Below, piece by piece: positions 19,876-27,712 of a DNA stretch of 64,000 nt. Each line of letters starts with the position of its first letter. Within the stretch, counting starts at the first letter, position 1. The stretch is from NCBI RefSeq assembly GCF_009496285.1, contig NZ_WIJK01000007.1, positions 1-64,000 on the forward strand, given 5' to 3'. The position numbers and the translations under genes are program-made. Origin of the DNA: Streptococcus mitis. Lineage in GTDB: Bacteria > Bacillota > Bacilli > Lactobacillales > Streptococcaceae. The notes below the pieces were generated by a model that saw nothing but the letters and a program-made list of their open reading frames with translations, was not told where the DNA came from and ran no database searches.

Positions 19876-20562
19876 TTAAACTTTTTCTCTTATTTTTTTC
19901 CTCCAAGATGCAAAAAGCATACTTAGATAAAAAATACTCATCATGATTGGAATCCCTAAAATTGTTTTTTCTTCATAAAAAATACTCAGATAAGCTGATA
20001 CAACAACCCCAAGCACAAAACTCGACAGCAAGCTAACAAAGATGAGACCTTCTCTTAAAAAAGGTGTATGTTTTGTGCGAACATATTCACCAAATGCTAA
20101 CATTGTTCGTTTGATATTTCCAGTCATAAATGCATTGTTGTATGCAATTCCTGAAACTTCTCCGAATGCTGTTGTTACAAGTCCCATACAAAATGCTAAC
20201 GGTGGTACTATGTATATATTATCAACCGTCAAGGGAACAAATCCTATTATCAAAGATAAAATTGCTAGTGGAATAAGGGATAGAATTGGTTTTCTTACAA
20301 TCCTCAACTTTTCTTTATAGACTGTCAAAAGGAAGACACCCACCATGAAGGAAATCAAGGTCATTACCTTGGCGCTGGCATCTGAAACATTGTCTTGAAT
20401 GAGACCAACGGAAAGGAAAACGACATTTCCCGTTTGGCCTGCAACTAGAGTATTTCCACGTATGATAAAGGTATAGGCATCTACATAACCCGCACAAAAA
20501 GTCAAAAAAAGCGCCAATCTTTTTGAATGACGAGAAATTTTTCTCATAGGTAATAATCTCAT
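19876..20562 (-). CDS. YoaK/DUF1275-family membrane protein
   Basis: A 228-residue protein with about six hydrophobic segments and the family signature FCAGYVDAYTFIIRGNTLVAGQTGNVVFL near the N terminus (in part GYVDA and QTGN), plus NAFMTGNIKRT in the second half. These proteins are predicted small-molecule transporters of unknown substrate. The ATG at 20562 has AGGAG six bases upstream, so I keep the first methionine. It is monocistronic and divergent from the oxidoreductase at 20708. Confidence 0.85.
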   Translation of the reverse strand: MRLLPMRKISRHSKRLALFLTFCAGYVDAYTFIIRGNTLVAGQTGNVVFLSVGLIQDNVSDASAKVMTLISFMVGVFLLTVYKEKLRIVRKPILSLIPLAILSLIIGFVPLTVDNIYIVPPLAFCMGLVTTAFGEVSGIAYNNAFMTGNIKRTMLAFGEYVRTKHTPFLREGLIFVSLLSSFVLGVVVSAYLSIFYEEKTILGIPIMMSIFYLSMLFASWRKKIREKV

Positions 20563-20667
20563 ACTACACTCCTATTTTTTCTGAATCTATTGTACCATTT
20601 TTTGATAAAAATTCGAAGTGTCAAATAAAAGAATTGTCTCCCTTTGGCTAGTTTAGTCTATCTGTGA

Positions 20668-20673
20668 TATAAT
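20668..20673 (+). promoter_or_regulatory. Extended -10 promoter of the oxidoreductase-helicase operon
   Basis: TGATATAATG is an extended -10 (TG, one base, TATAAT). It overlaps the ATG at 20672, which rules that codon out as the start and supports the ATG at 20708. Confidence 0.7.
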
Positions 20674-20707
20674 GAAAGCAGTCATTACTTGTAGAAAAGG
20701 AGATTTC

Positions 20708-21685
20708 ATGCTTAAACTCGGTATTATCGGTACTGGTGCAATCAGCTACCACTTTATAGAAGCTGCTCATGCTAGTCAGGAATTCCAGTTAGTGGCTGTT
20801 TATTCAAGAAAGCTCACGACTGCTCAGCAATTTGCTAGTTCCTATACAGATGTTAGTCTATTTGATAATTTAGAGGATTTCTTCCAGTCTGATTTTGATA
20901 TTGTCTATATCGCAAGTCCCAATTCTCTGCACTTTACTCAAGCCAAGCTTGCTCTAGCATCGGCTAAGCATGTTATCCTTGAAAAACCAGCGGTGACTCA
21001 ATCACAAGAATGGCAAGAATTAATTAAAATAGCTCAGGAGAATCACCGTTTCATCTTTGAAGCAGCAAGAAACTATCATGAGGAAGCCTTCACCCTTATT
21101 AAAAACTTTTTAGCAGACAAGCAAGTTTTAGGTGCAGATTTTAACTATGCCAAGTATTCTTCTAAGATGCCTGACCTTCTTTCTGGAAACACTCCAAATG
21201 TTTTTTCAGACCGTTTTGCTGGTGGGGCTCTCATGGACTTGGGAATTTATCCGATCTATGCTGCGGTTCGCTTGTTTGGAAAGGCACTTGATGCGACCTA
21301 TCAAACTCAGCAACTTGACAACACCATTGACTTAAATGGAGATGGTATCTTATCTTATCTTGAATATCAAGTTCACATCAAGGCTGGTAAAAATATTACT
21401 TCTAATCTGCCTTGCGAAATATATACAACAGATGGAACACTGACGCTCAACACTATCGAACATGTCCGCTCAGCTATTTTCACAGATCATCAAGGAAATG
21501 AAATACATCTACCTATTCACCAGGCACCTCATACCATGACTGAGGAGGTCGCTGCTTTTGCTAACATGATCAAGCAGCCAAACCCAGAACTTTACCAAGC
21601 TTGGTTAGAGGATGCGTCACACGTCCATAACCTAATTTTCACTATGCGCCAGACTGCTGGCATTAGATTTGAGGCAGAAAAATGA
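20708..21685 (+). CDS. Gfo/Idh/MocA-family NAD(P)-dependent oxidoreductase
   Basis: A 325-residue cytoplasmic dehydrogenase. Residues 1-120 form a Rossmann fold with GIIGTGAISYHF at the nucleotide site and YIASPNSLHF, followed by EKPAV, the signature Lys-Pro of this family. The C-terminal alpha/beta domain includes GGALMDLGIYPIYA. Sugar or cyclitol substrates are usual for the family; the actual one is unknown. The start has AAGGAG six to seven bases upstream. Its stop overlaps the start of the helicase gene (ATGA), so the two are co-translated. Confidence 0.9.
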   Translation: MLKLGIIGTGAISYHFIEAAHASQEFQLVAVYSRKLTTAQQFASSYTDVSLFDNLEDFFQSDFDIVYIASPNSLHFTQAKLALASAKHVILEKPAVTQSQEWQELIKIAQENHRFIFEAARNYHEEAFTLIKNFLADKQVLGADFNYAKYSSKMPDLLSGNTPNVFSDRFAGGALMDLGIYPIYAAVRLFGKALDATYQTQQLDNTIDLNGDGILSYLEYQVHIKAGKNITSNLPCEIYTTDGTLTLNTIEHVRSAIFTDHQGNEIHLPIHQAPHTMTEEVAAFANMIKQPNPELYQAWLEDASHVHNLIFTMRQTAGIRFEAEK

Positions 21686-22764
21686 AAACCAAACTACCTA
21701 CAGAATGGCTAGAGCTAGCCGAACAACTCGGCTTTCAAGAATTCACACCCATTCAAACTCAGATTTTTGATCCGATTTTAGACGGTCAAACCCTCCTTGG
21801 AGTCAGTCCAACTGGTACAGGAAAAACTTTAGCTTATCTCCTACCAAGTCTTCTCCGTCTCCAAAAGAAAAAAGCGCAGCAACTATTGATTTTAGCACCA
21901 AATACTGAACTGGCTGGTCAGATTTTTGAGGTAACTAAAACTTGGGGTGAAGCAATTGGCTTGACTGCTCAACTCTTCCTTTCTGGTTCGAGTCAGAAAC
22001 GTCAAATCGAACGACTTAAAAAATGCCCAGAAATCCTTATTGGAACTCCTGGGCGTATCTTTGAACTGATCAAATTGAAAAAAATCAAGATGATGAATGT
22101 GGAAACGATCATTCTTGATGAGTTCGATCAGTTGCTAGATGATTCTCAAATTCACTTTGTTGAGAAAATCACTCACTACGCACCTCGTGACCACCAACTC
22201 ATCTATATGAGTGCCACTACCAAATTTGACCAAGATAAGATTGCACCTAACACGCGCACGATTGATCTATCCGATCAAAAGCTCGATAACATCCAACACT
22301 TCTACATGCAAGTAGACCAACGACACAGAGTAGATATGCTTCGTAAACTAGCACATGTCGATGACTTCCGTGGACTGGTATTCTTTAATAGTTTGTCAGA
22401 CCTCGGAAGCGCTGAGGAAAAATTGCAGTATCGCGATGTTTTAGCTGTTTCACTAGCTAGCGATGTCAACGTTAAATTCAGAAAAGTTATTCTCGAAAAA
22501 CTCAAAGACAAGCAACTAACACTGCTTCTTGCAACAGACCTTCTAGCTCGTGGTATCGACATTGATAGCTTGGAATGCGTGGTTAACTTTGACGTTCCTA
22601 GAGATATGGAAACTTACACTCACCGCGCTGGCCGTACAGGACGTATGGGAAAAGAGGGCTATGTAATCACACTTGTAACGCATCCCGAAGACATTAAAAA
22701 GCTGAAGAAATTTGCAAGTGTACGTGAAATTGTCTTGAAAAATCAAGAACTCTATATCAAATAG
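21682..22764 (+). CDS. DEAD-box family RNA helicase with DEFD motif
   Basis: A short, 360-residue ATP-dependent RNA helicase core. Motifs in order: Q motif FTPIQTQI, motif I SPTGTGKT, Ib GTPGR, motif II DEFD (not DEAD), motif III SATT, motif V ATDLLARGID, and motif VI HRAGRTGRMG. There is no C-terminal extension, unlike CshA or DeaD, so it is nearest to small CshB-like helicases. Likely roles are ribosome assembly or RNA decay (inference). The start overlaps the oxidoreductase stop by four bases. Confidence 0.9.
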   Translation: MKTKLPTEWLELAEQLGFQEFTPIQTQIFDPILDGQTLLGVSPTGTGKTLAYLLPSLLRLQKKKAQQLLILAPNTELAGQIFEVTKTWGEAIGLTAQLFLSGSSQKRQIERLKKCPEILIGTPGRIFELIKLKKIKMMNVETIILDEFDQLLDDSQIHFVEKITHYAPRDHQLIYMSATTKFDQDKIAPNTRTIDLSDQKLDNIQHFYMQVDQRHRVDMLRKLAHVDDFRGLVFFNSLSDLGSAEEKLQYRDVLAVSLASDVNVKFRKVILEKLKDKQLTLLLATDLLARGIDIDSLECVVNFDVPRDMETYTHRAGRTGRMGKEGYVITLVTHPEDIKKLKKFASVREIVLKNQELYIK

Positions 22765-22884
22765 AGGCTGGGACAAAAATCCCAACCTCATTTTTTATTA
22801 GCAAAAAAACTTTGACCTGCTAGTTGATTTAGAACTTCGAAATCGAAACTTTATCTACTGATTTCTCCTCCACCGGCTTTATTA
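22764..22884 (+). repeat. Dispersed intergenic repeat, copy A (also a terminator)
   Basis: It lies between convergent genes. It begins with a hairpin (GAGGCTGGGA / TCCCAACCTC) and T-run at about 22767-22798 that ends the helicase transcript. It then continues with TTATTAGCAA, AAACTTTGAC and a last block AAATCGAAACTTTATCTACTGATTTC ending CCACCGG. The same ordered blocks occur on the opposite strand at 34706-34890, where about 70 extra bases lie in the middle. I therefore regard it as one copy of a dispersed streptococcal repeat, internally deleted. Confidence 0.75.
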
Positions 22885-23259
22885 CCCCCAGGTAATTTCT
22901 AAGCGATAGTTCGCAAATGGATTTCCTTCTTTGTTTTGTAGTTGATAGGCTAGTTCAATCTTTTGCTGATCAACTTGATAATGGCTTGTTTGGATGATAA
23001 ACTCCTGTATCCCCATTGGTGTAGGAATATAGGCTAAACTATCAGCTTCCTTCAGAAAACGCATGATGGTCTTAGGGTTGGAAAATCGAGACATCACCAA
23101 CTCTGTATCATTAAACTTGAGTACCACTTTTTCCTTCTCTTCATTGTAAAAAAGGAGATAGGAAAAATCACCTTTCTCACGTAACTCAACATCATAAAGT
23201 TGGTCGATCACTTCCAATTGTTCATCAAATTGGATGGTATTTCTCATTCGAATCTTCAC
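22882..23259 (-). CDS. DUF1934 (YwiB-like) beta-barrel protein
   Basis: A 125-residue protein of the DUF1934 family, predicted to form a small calycin-like beta barrel. Alternating strands such as YLLFYNEEKEKVVLKFN and the C-terminal NPFANYRLEITW agree. Its role is unknown. It is monocistronic and convergent with the helicase gene, ending inside the dispersed repeat. Confidence 0.8.
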   Translation of the reverse strand: MKIRMRNTIQFDEQLEVIDQLYDVELREKGDFSYLLFYNEEKEKVVLKFNDTELVMSRFSNPKTIMRFLKEADSLAYIPTPMGIQEFIIQTSHYQVDQQKIELAYQLQNKEGNPFANYRLEITWG

Positions 23260-23294
23260 TTCAAGTCCTCTTTCTACACTCTTATCCTACTATT

Positions 23295-23330
23295 TTACCA
23301 AAAACTGTAGCTTTTTGCTATAATGGTTTT
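23295..23330 (+). promoter_or_regulatory. Promoter that implies a leaderless transcript
   Basis: A -35-like TTACCA (23295-23300) is followed after 18 bases by an extended -10, TGCTATAAT, with TATAAT at 23319-23324. The start codon of the next gene is at 23331, only six bases past the -10. A normal start site about seven bases downstream would fall on the A of the ATG. No Shine-Dalgarno sequence is present. Confidence 0.65.
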
Positions 23331-24635
23331 ATGAATGAAAAAGTATTTCGTGACCCTGTTCACAATTATATCCATGTTGATAATCAGATTATCTATGACT
23401 TAATCAATACCAAAGAATTTCAACGCTTGCGTCGTATCAAGCAACTAGGAACATCCAGTTACACCTTTCATGGTGGAGAACATAGTCGTTTCTCTCACTG
23501 TCTAGGTGTTTACGAGATTGCACGTCGCATCACCGAGATTTTTGAGGAAAAGTATCCTAAAGAATGGGATCCTTCGGAGTCCCTCCTAACCATGACTGCA
23601 GCCCTCCTTCATGACCTAGGCCATGGAGCCTACTCGCATACCTTTGAAAATCTCTTTGATACCGATCATGAGGCGATTACGCAGGAAATTATCCAAAGTC
23701 CTGAGACGGAAATTCATCAAGTCCTGCTACAAGTAGCGCCAGATTTTCCTGAAAAGGTAGCTAGCGTTATAGACCACACTTATCCAAATAAGCAGGTGGT
23801 CCAGCTGATTTCGAGTCAAATCGATGCAGATCGCATGGACTATCTCTTACGTGACTCCTATTTTACAGGGGCTTCTTATGGGGAATTTGACCTAACACGT
23901 ATCTTACGAGTTATTCGCCCTATCGAGAACGGAATTGCCTTTCAACGAAACGGGATGCATGCCATCGAAGACTATGTTCTTAGTCGCTATCAAATGTATA
24001 TGCAGGTTTATTTCCATCCTGCAACACGTGCTATGGAAGTTCTTCTGCAGAATCTTTTGAAACGTGCTAAAGAACTTTATCCAGATAACAAAGACTTCTT
24101 TACTCTTACATCCCCGCATCTACTGCCATTTTTCGAAAAAAATGTTATCTTAGCTGACTATCTGGCTCTGGATGATGGTGTGATGAATACCTACTTCCAG
24201 CTCTGGATGACTAGTCCTGACAAGATACTAGCAGACCTGTCACAACGTTTTGTCAATCGCAAAGTCTTTAAATCCATTACCTTTTCACAAGAAGATCAAG
24301 AACAGCTTGCATCTATGAGAAAATTAGTAGAAGACATCGGCTTTGATCCCGACTACTACACAGCTATTCATAAGAACTTTGACCTTCCTTATGATATCTA
24401 TCGGCCCGAATCAGAAAACCCACGGACACAGATTGAGATTTTACAGAAAAATGGTGAACTAGCAGAACTTTCTAGCCTTTCGCCTATCGTTCAATCCCTT
24501 GCTGGCAGTCGCCACGGAGATAATCGTTTTTATTTCCCGAAAGAAATGTTGGACCAAAATAGCATTTTTGCAAGCATTACCCAGCAATTTTTACACTTGA
24601 TTGAGAATGATCATTTTACTCCAAATAAAAACTAG
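23331..24635 (+). CDS. HD-domain phosphohydrolase (YwfO/dNTPase-like)
   Basis: A 434-residue cytoplasmic metal-dependent hydrolase. The HD motif is complete: HSRFSHCLGVYEIARR supplies the first His, ALLHDLGHGAYSHTFE the HD pair, and SSQIDADRMDYLLRDS the last Asp. The family includes dNTP triphosphohydrolases, and the N-terminal FRDPVHNYI is typical. The start is supported by that conserved N terminus, although no ribosome site precedes it. It is followed 12 bases later by the Cof phosphatase, probably in one operon. Confidence 0.88.
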   Translation: MNEKVFRDPVHNYIHVDNQIIYDLINTKEFQRLRRIKQLGTSSYTFHGGEHSRFSHCLGVYEIARRITEIFEEKYPKEWDPSESLLTMTAALLHDLGHGAYSHTFENLFDTDHEAITQEIIQSPETEIHQVLLQVAPDFPEKVASVIDHTYPNKQVVQLISSQIDADRMDYLLRDSYFTGASYGEFDLTRILRVIRPIENGIAFQRNGMHAIEDYVLSRYQMYMQVYFHPATRAMEVLLQNLLKRAKELYPDNKDFFTLTSPHLLPFFEKNVILADYLALDDGVMNTYFQLWMTSPDKILADLSQRFVNRKVFKSITFSQEDQEQLASMRKLVEDIGFDPDYYTAIHKNFDLPYDIYRPESENPRTQIEILQKNGELAELSSLSPIVQSLAGSRHGDNRFYFPKEMLDQNSIFASITQQFLHLIENDHFTPNKN

Positions 24636-24647
24636 AAGAGGAAATTT

Positions 24648-25454
24648 ATGAGTATTAAACTAATCGCCGTCGATATTGACGGAACCCTAGTCAATAGCCA
24701 AAAGGAAATCACTCCTGAAGTCTTTTCTGCCATCCAAGATGCCAAAAAAGCTGATGTCAAAGTCGTGATTGCAACTGGCCGCCCTATCGCAGGTGTTGCC
24801 AAACTTCTGGATGACTTGCAGTTGAGAGACCAAGGTGACTACGTTGTTACATTCAACGGTGCCCTTGTTCAAGAAACAGCTACAGGACATGAAATTATCA
24901 GCGAATCCTTGACTTATGAGGATTATCTGGATATGGAATTCCTTAGCCGCAAACTTGGCGTCCATATGCACGCTATTACCAAGGACGGCATCTATACTGC
25001 CAATCGTAATATCGGAAAATATACCGTTCACGAATCAACCCTCGTCAGCATGCCTATTTTCTACCGTACACCTGAAGAAATGGCTGACAAGGAAATCGTC
25101 AAGTGTATGTTTATCGATGAGCCTGAAATTCTGGATGCCGCTATTGAAAAGATTCCTGCAGAATTTTATGAGCGCTACTCCATCAACAAATCTGCTCCTT
25201 TCTACCTTGAGCTCCTTAAAAAGAATGTAGACAAGGGCTCAGCTATCACTCACCTAGCTGAAAAACTTGGACTAAGCAAGGATGAAACCATGGCTATCGG
25301 AGACGAAGAAAATGACCGTGCTATGCTTGAAGTAGTAGGTAACCCAGTTGTTATGGAAAATGGAAATCCAGAACTCAAAAAAATCGCCAAATACATCACC
25401 AAAACAAATGATGAATCTGGCGTAGCCCATGCCATTCGAACTTGGGTGTTGTAA
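24648..25454 (+). CDS. Cof-type HAD-IIB phosphatase
   Basis: A 268-residue cytoplasmic HAD-superfamily hydrolase. Motif I is AVDIDGTLVNSQ with the nucleophilic Asp, motif II VIATGRP, and motif IV AIGDEENDRAML. The cap domain (about 85-190) is type IIB. Such enzymes dephosphorylate sugar phosphates or cofactors with broad specificity (YidA-like). GAGGAAATTT provides the ribosome site. It ends before a strong terminator. Confidence 0.9.
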   Translation: MSIKLIAVDIDGTLVNSQKEITPEVFSAIQDAKKADVKVVIATGRPIAGVAKLLDDLQLRDQGDYVVTFNGALVQETATGHEIISESLTYEDYLDMEFLSRKLGVHMHAITKDGIYTANRNIGKYTVHESTLVSMPIFYRTPEEMADKEIVKCMFIDEPEILDAAIEKIPAEFYERYSINKSAPFYLELLKKNVDKGSAITHLAEKLGLSKDETMAIGDEENDRAMLEVVGNPVVMENGNPELKKIAKYITKTNDESGVAHAIRTWVL

Positions 25455-25470
25455 AAGGAAAGAATAGATG

Positions 25471-25495
25471 AAAACCGCTCAGCCGAGCGGTTTTT
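25471..25495 (+). terminator. Terminator of the HD-Cof operon
   Basis: AAAACCGCTC pairs with GAGCGGTTTT across AGCC, followed by a T-run. Confidence 0.92.
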
Positions 25496-25508
25496 GATGT
25501 CTGATTAC

Positions 25509-25580
25509 TGCCCCCTGCAGGAATCGAACCAGCAACTACTCCTTAGGAGGGAGTTGTTATATCCATTGAACTAAGGGAGC
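25509..25580 (-). tRNA. tRNA-Arg (CCT anticodon)
   Basis: On the minus strand the acceptor GCTCCCT pairs with AGGGGGC, followed by discriminator A; CCA is not encoded. The anticodon stem ACTCC/GGAGT holds the loop CTCCTAA, giving anticodon CCT, which reads AGG. The T arm contains GGTTCGATTCC. The length is 72 bases. Confidence 0.93.
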
Positions 25581-25584
25581 TAGA

Positions 25585-25611
25585 TAAAAACTCTGCTGAA
25601 TGAGCAGAGTT
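25585..25611 (-). terminator. Terminator of rplS
   Basis: AACTCTGCT pairs with AGCAGAGTT, with a T-run on the minus strand. It lies between rplS and the tRNA, so the tRNA gene needs its own promoter or read-through. Confidence 0.85.
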
Positions 25612-25622
25612 CTTTAGTCGAA

Positions 25623-25970
25623 TTAACGACGGATTTCTTTGATACGAGCTGCCTTACCTTGAAGTGCACGCAAGTAGTACAATTTCGCACGACGTACTTT
25701 ACCGTAACGTACAACTTCGATTTTTTCAACACGTGGAGTGTGGATTGGGAAGATACGCTCAACACCTACACCGTTAGAGATTTTACGAACTGTGTAGTTT
25801 TCTGAGATACCAGCACCTTTACGTGCGATAACAACACCTTCAAAAATCTGGATACGTTCACGGTTACCTTCGACAACTTTCGCGTGTACACGAACAGTGT
25901 CACCAGGACGGAATGATGGGATATCTGTACGAAGTTGACCTTCAGTCAAGCTTTGGATTAATGGATTCAT
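25623..25970 (-). CDS. rplS: 50S ribosomal protein L19
   Basis: A 115-residue L19 that bridges the two ribosomal subunits. The sequence includes the typical [29 protein letters not shown] and the basic C terminus ending ARIKEIRR. It appears monocistronic, with a terminator right after the stop. Confidence 0.98.
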
Positions 25971-26088
25971 TTTATTCTCCTATCTTTGTCAATCTTGAGG
26001 AATCTTCCTCAGCGGATAAACTGTATTTTTGTGCGTCCATTACACACAAGATACAGTTTACCAAATTTCCACAAAAAAGTAAAGAAAT

Positions 26089-26418
26089 TTATAGCAGAAT
26101 TCCTAAAAAAATCGCAACTAAACCACCTAGGTAGGTCAAAATCAGGTAAGAATAAAATACCTTCTTATCGCTTAGCAACCTTTGGAGTTCGTCATTCAAG
26201 GTTGAAAAAGTGGTTAGACCTCCACAAAATCCTGTGGCAAGGATAAGATATACTTCTTTAGACTCCACATGATTGTAAAATAAGCCGATCAAAAAACAGC
26301 CCAGTAGATTAGCTATGAGAGTTCCTAGAGGCAGTACTGAACCCTGATTATAACGTGAAAAGAAATAACGCACGAGAGCACCTAATCCACAAGCAAGTGC
26401 TAGATATAATACTACCAT
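26089..26418 (-). CDS. crcB: Fluoride channel subunit (CrcB/FluC), second copy
   Basis: A 109-residue membrane protein with four hydrophobic segments. The family motif GFCGGLTTFSTL is present with an upstream Asn (LIANLLG). Fluc channels export fluoride as antiparallel dimers; where two genes are paired, the products form a heterodimer (family knowledge). It overlaps the first copy by seven bases and is last in the operon. Confidence 0.92.
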   Translation of the reverse strand: MVVLYLALACGLGALVRYFFSRYNQGSVLPLGTLIANLLGCFLIGLFYNHVESKEVYLILATGFCGGLTTFSTLNDELQRLLSDKKVFYSYLILTYLGGLVAIFLGILL

Positions 26419-26786
26419 TTCTTCCTCCCTAAATAATAAGCCAATAAAAGTCCACCACCAATGCTCAGAACTAGATAGACTACTAGACTTAGGTAAGAAC
26501 CTCTATCCAGCAATTTTACGCCATCTAACATGAGGCTTGAAAAAGTCGTTAATCCTCCACAGAAGCCAGTTCCAAGCGCTAAAATGACACCTTTACTGCT
26601 TCCCTTATAAACCAAATAACCTTTGACAAGATAGACTAAGCAGAAAATTCCTAGATAGTTAGCAAAGAGAGTTCCCCATGGAAAGCCTGGACTAGCTGGC
26701 AACCATCTCGAAATCTGATATCGGATAAGTCCTCCTAGCATGGCAGCTAGAAAGATTCCTAGTGGGTAAAATTGTTCTTTTTTCAT
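26412..26786 (-). CDS. crcB: Fluoride channel subunit (CrcB/FluC), first copy
   Basis: A 124-residue membrane protein with four hydrophobic segments and the motif GFCGGLTTFSSL. It is the partner of the following 109-residue copy, and the two probably insert with opposite topology. Its start overlaps the stop of the chorismate mutase gene by four bases. No fluoride riboswitch is visible upstream of the operon. Confidence 0.92.
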   Translation of the reverse strand: MKKEQFYPLGIFLAAMLGGLIRYQISRWLPASPGFPWGTLFANYLGIFCLVYLVKGYLVYKGSSKGVILALGTGFCGGLTTFSSLMLDGVKLLDRGSYLSLVVYLVLSIGGGLLLAYYLGRKKW

Positions 26787-27049
26787 TTGATGTTTTTATC
26801 CTGATAATCGCGTGAACGTTTGAGAATATCAGAAAAAGTCTCAACGATTGTCTCTTCGTATTTTTTATTTCTGACATGACTTCTGACCTTCTCAAAGATG
26901 GCTTCTTCTCTTTTAGTATCGAGAATAGCTTTTCCTGAAGCTTTTTTATAAGCCACTACACCCTCAACTAGATGCATTCTTTCTTCTAAGAGTTTTACGA
27001 TTTGGTCATCAATTTGATCGATTTCTTGTCTAATAATATCTAAATCCAT
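26783..27049 (-). CDS. Chorismate mutase (AroQ type)
   Basis: An 88-residue all-helical AroQ chorismate mutase, which converts chorismate to prephenate for Phe and Tyr synthesis. It begins MDLDIIRQEIDQIDDQIVKL, continues with the VVAYKKASGKAILDTKREE stretch that supplies the substrate-binding Lys and Arg/Glu residues, and has a third helix. It is of normal length for a stand-alone enzyme. It is first in an operon with two fluoride channel genes, a link without obvious metabolic logic. GAAGGAGACTCT is the ribosome site. Confidence 0.88.
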   Translation of the reverse strand: MDLDIIRQEIDQIDDQIVKLLEERMHLVEGVVAYKKASGKAILDTKREEAIFEKVRSHVRNKKYEETIVETFSDILKRSRDYQDKNIK

Positions 27050-27124
27050 AGAGTCTCCTTCATTATTTGAATGATTGTATCAAAAAGCTTCTAAATGGGC
27101 CAGTACATTCTTAGGGTTATCTAA

Positions 27125-27157
27125 CAAAAACTGCACTGACAACTTTCATCAGTGCAA
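27125..27157 (-). terminator. Terminator of the flavodoxin gene
   Basis: TGCACTGA pairs with TCAGTGCA, followed on the minus strand by GTTTTTG. Confidence 0.85.
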
Positions 27158-27165
27158 CTTCATGC

Positions 27166-27609
27166 TTATCCTACTTTAGCAGCCAATTCTTCTGCAAATT
27201 GTTCCAAGCGTTCGATATCTTCTTCTTCTGCAGAGAGATCCACTTTGACACACTCTGATCCCTTTTCAGCTCCTGTTGCCACAAATACACGATCAAAGTC
27301 ATCAACAGCTTTACAGAACTCATCGTAGAAAGTATCACCTGATCCTACTACACCGTAGATTTTACCACTCAAATTAAGATCTGCTAGGTCCTCGTAGAAG
27401 TCCATCATCTCATCTGGTAACTCTCCATCACCGTAAGTGTAGGTTGCAACGATTGCGATATCTGCTTCAAGAAAGTCAGATGCGTCAACAGTTGTACACT
27501 CATCAACATCCACCTCTAAGCCCAATTCACGCAATTTATCTGCTACAATATCTGCAATTTCTTCGGTATTACCGGTCATACTGGCAAATACAATTTTTGC
27601 TAATGCCAT
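27166..27609 (-). CDS. Flavodoxin
   Basis: A 147-residue short-chain flavodoxin that binds FMN and carries low-potential electrons in the cytoplasm. The phosphate loop is SMTGNTEEIA. The isoalloxazine loops TYTYGDGELPDEM and GSGDTFYDEFC are both present, and the protein is strongly acidic, as is usual. GAGGAGGACGAT provides a strong ribosome site. It is monocistronic with its own terminator. Confidence 0.94.
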   Translation of the reverse strand: MALAKIVFASMTGNTEEIADIVADKLRELGLEVDVDECTTVDASDFLEADIAIVATYTYGDGELPDEMMDFYEDLADLNLSGKIYGVVGSGDTFYDEFCKAVDDFDRVFVATGAEKGSECVKVDLSAEEEDIERLEQFAEELAAKVG

Positions 27610-27712
27610 ATCGTCCTCCTCAATTTATCTTTCTCCATTATATCACATCTTTTTCATTTTAAAAATAAAAACTCTTGTGCTAAAATGAAATAAGAAAGAA
27701 TTGAGGTCACTT

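Noticed and set aside
27050-27165. Fluoride riboswitch before the chorismate mutase-crcB operon
   Set aside because: The only structure seen is the flavodoxin terminator at 27125-27157. No pseudoknot-like fluoride aptamer pattern was found by eye.
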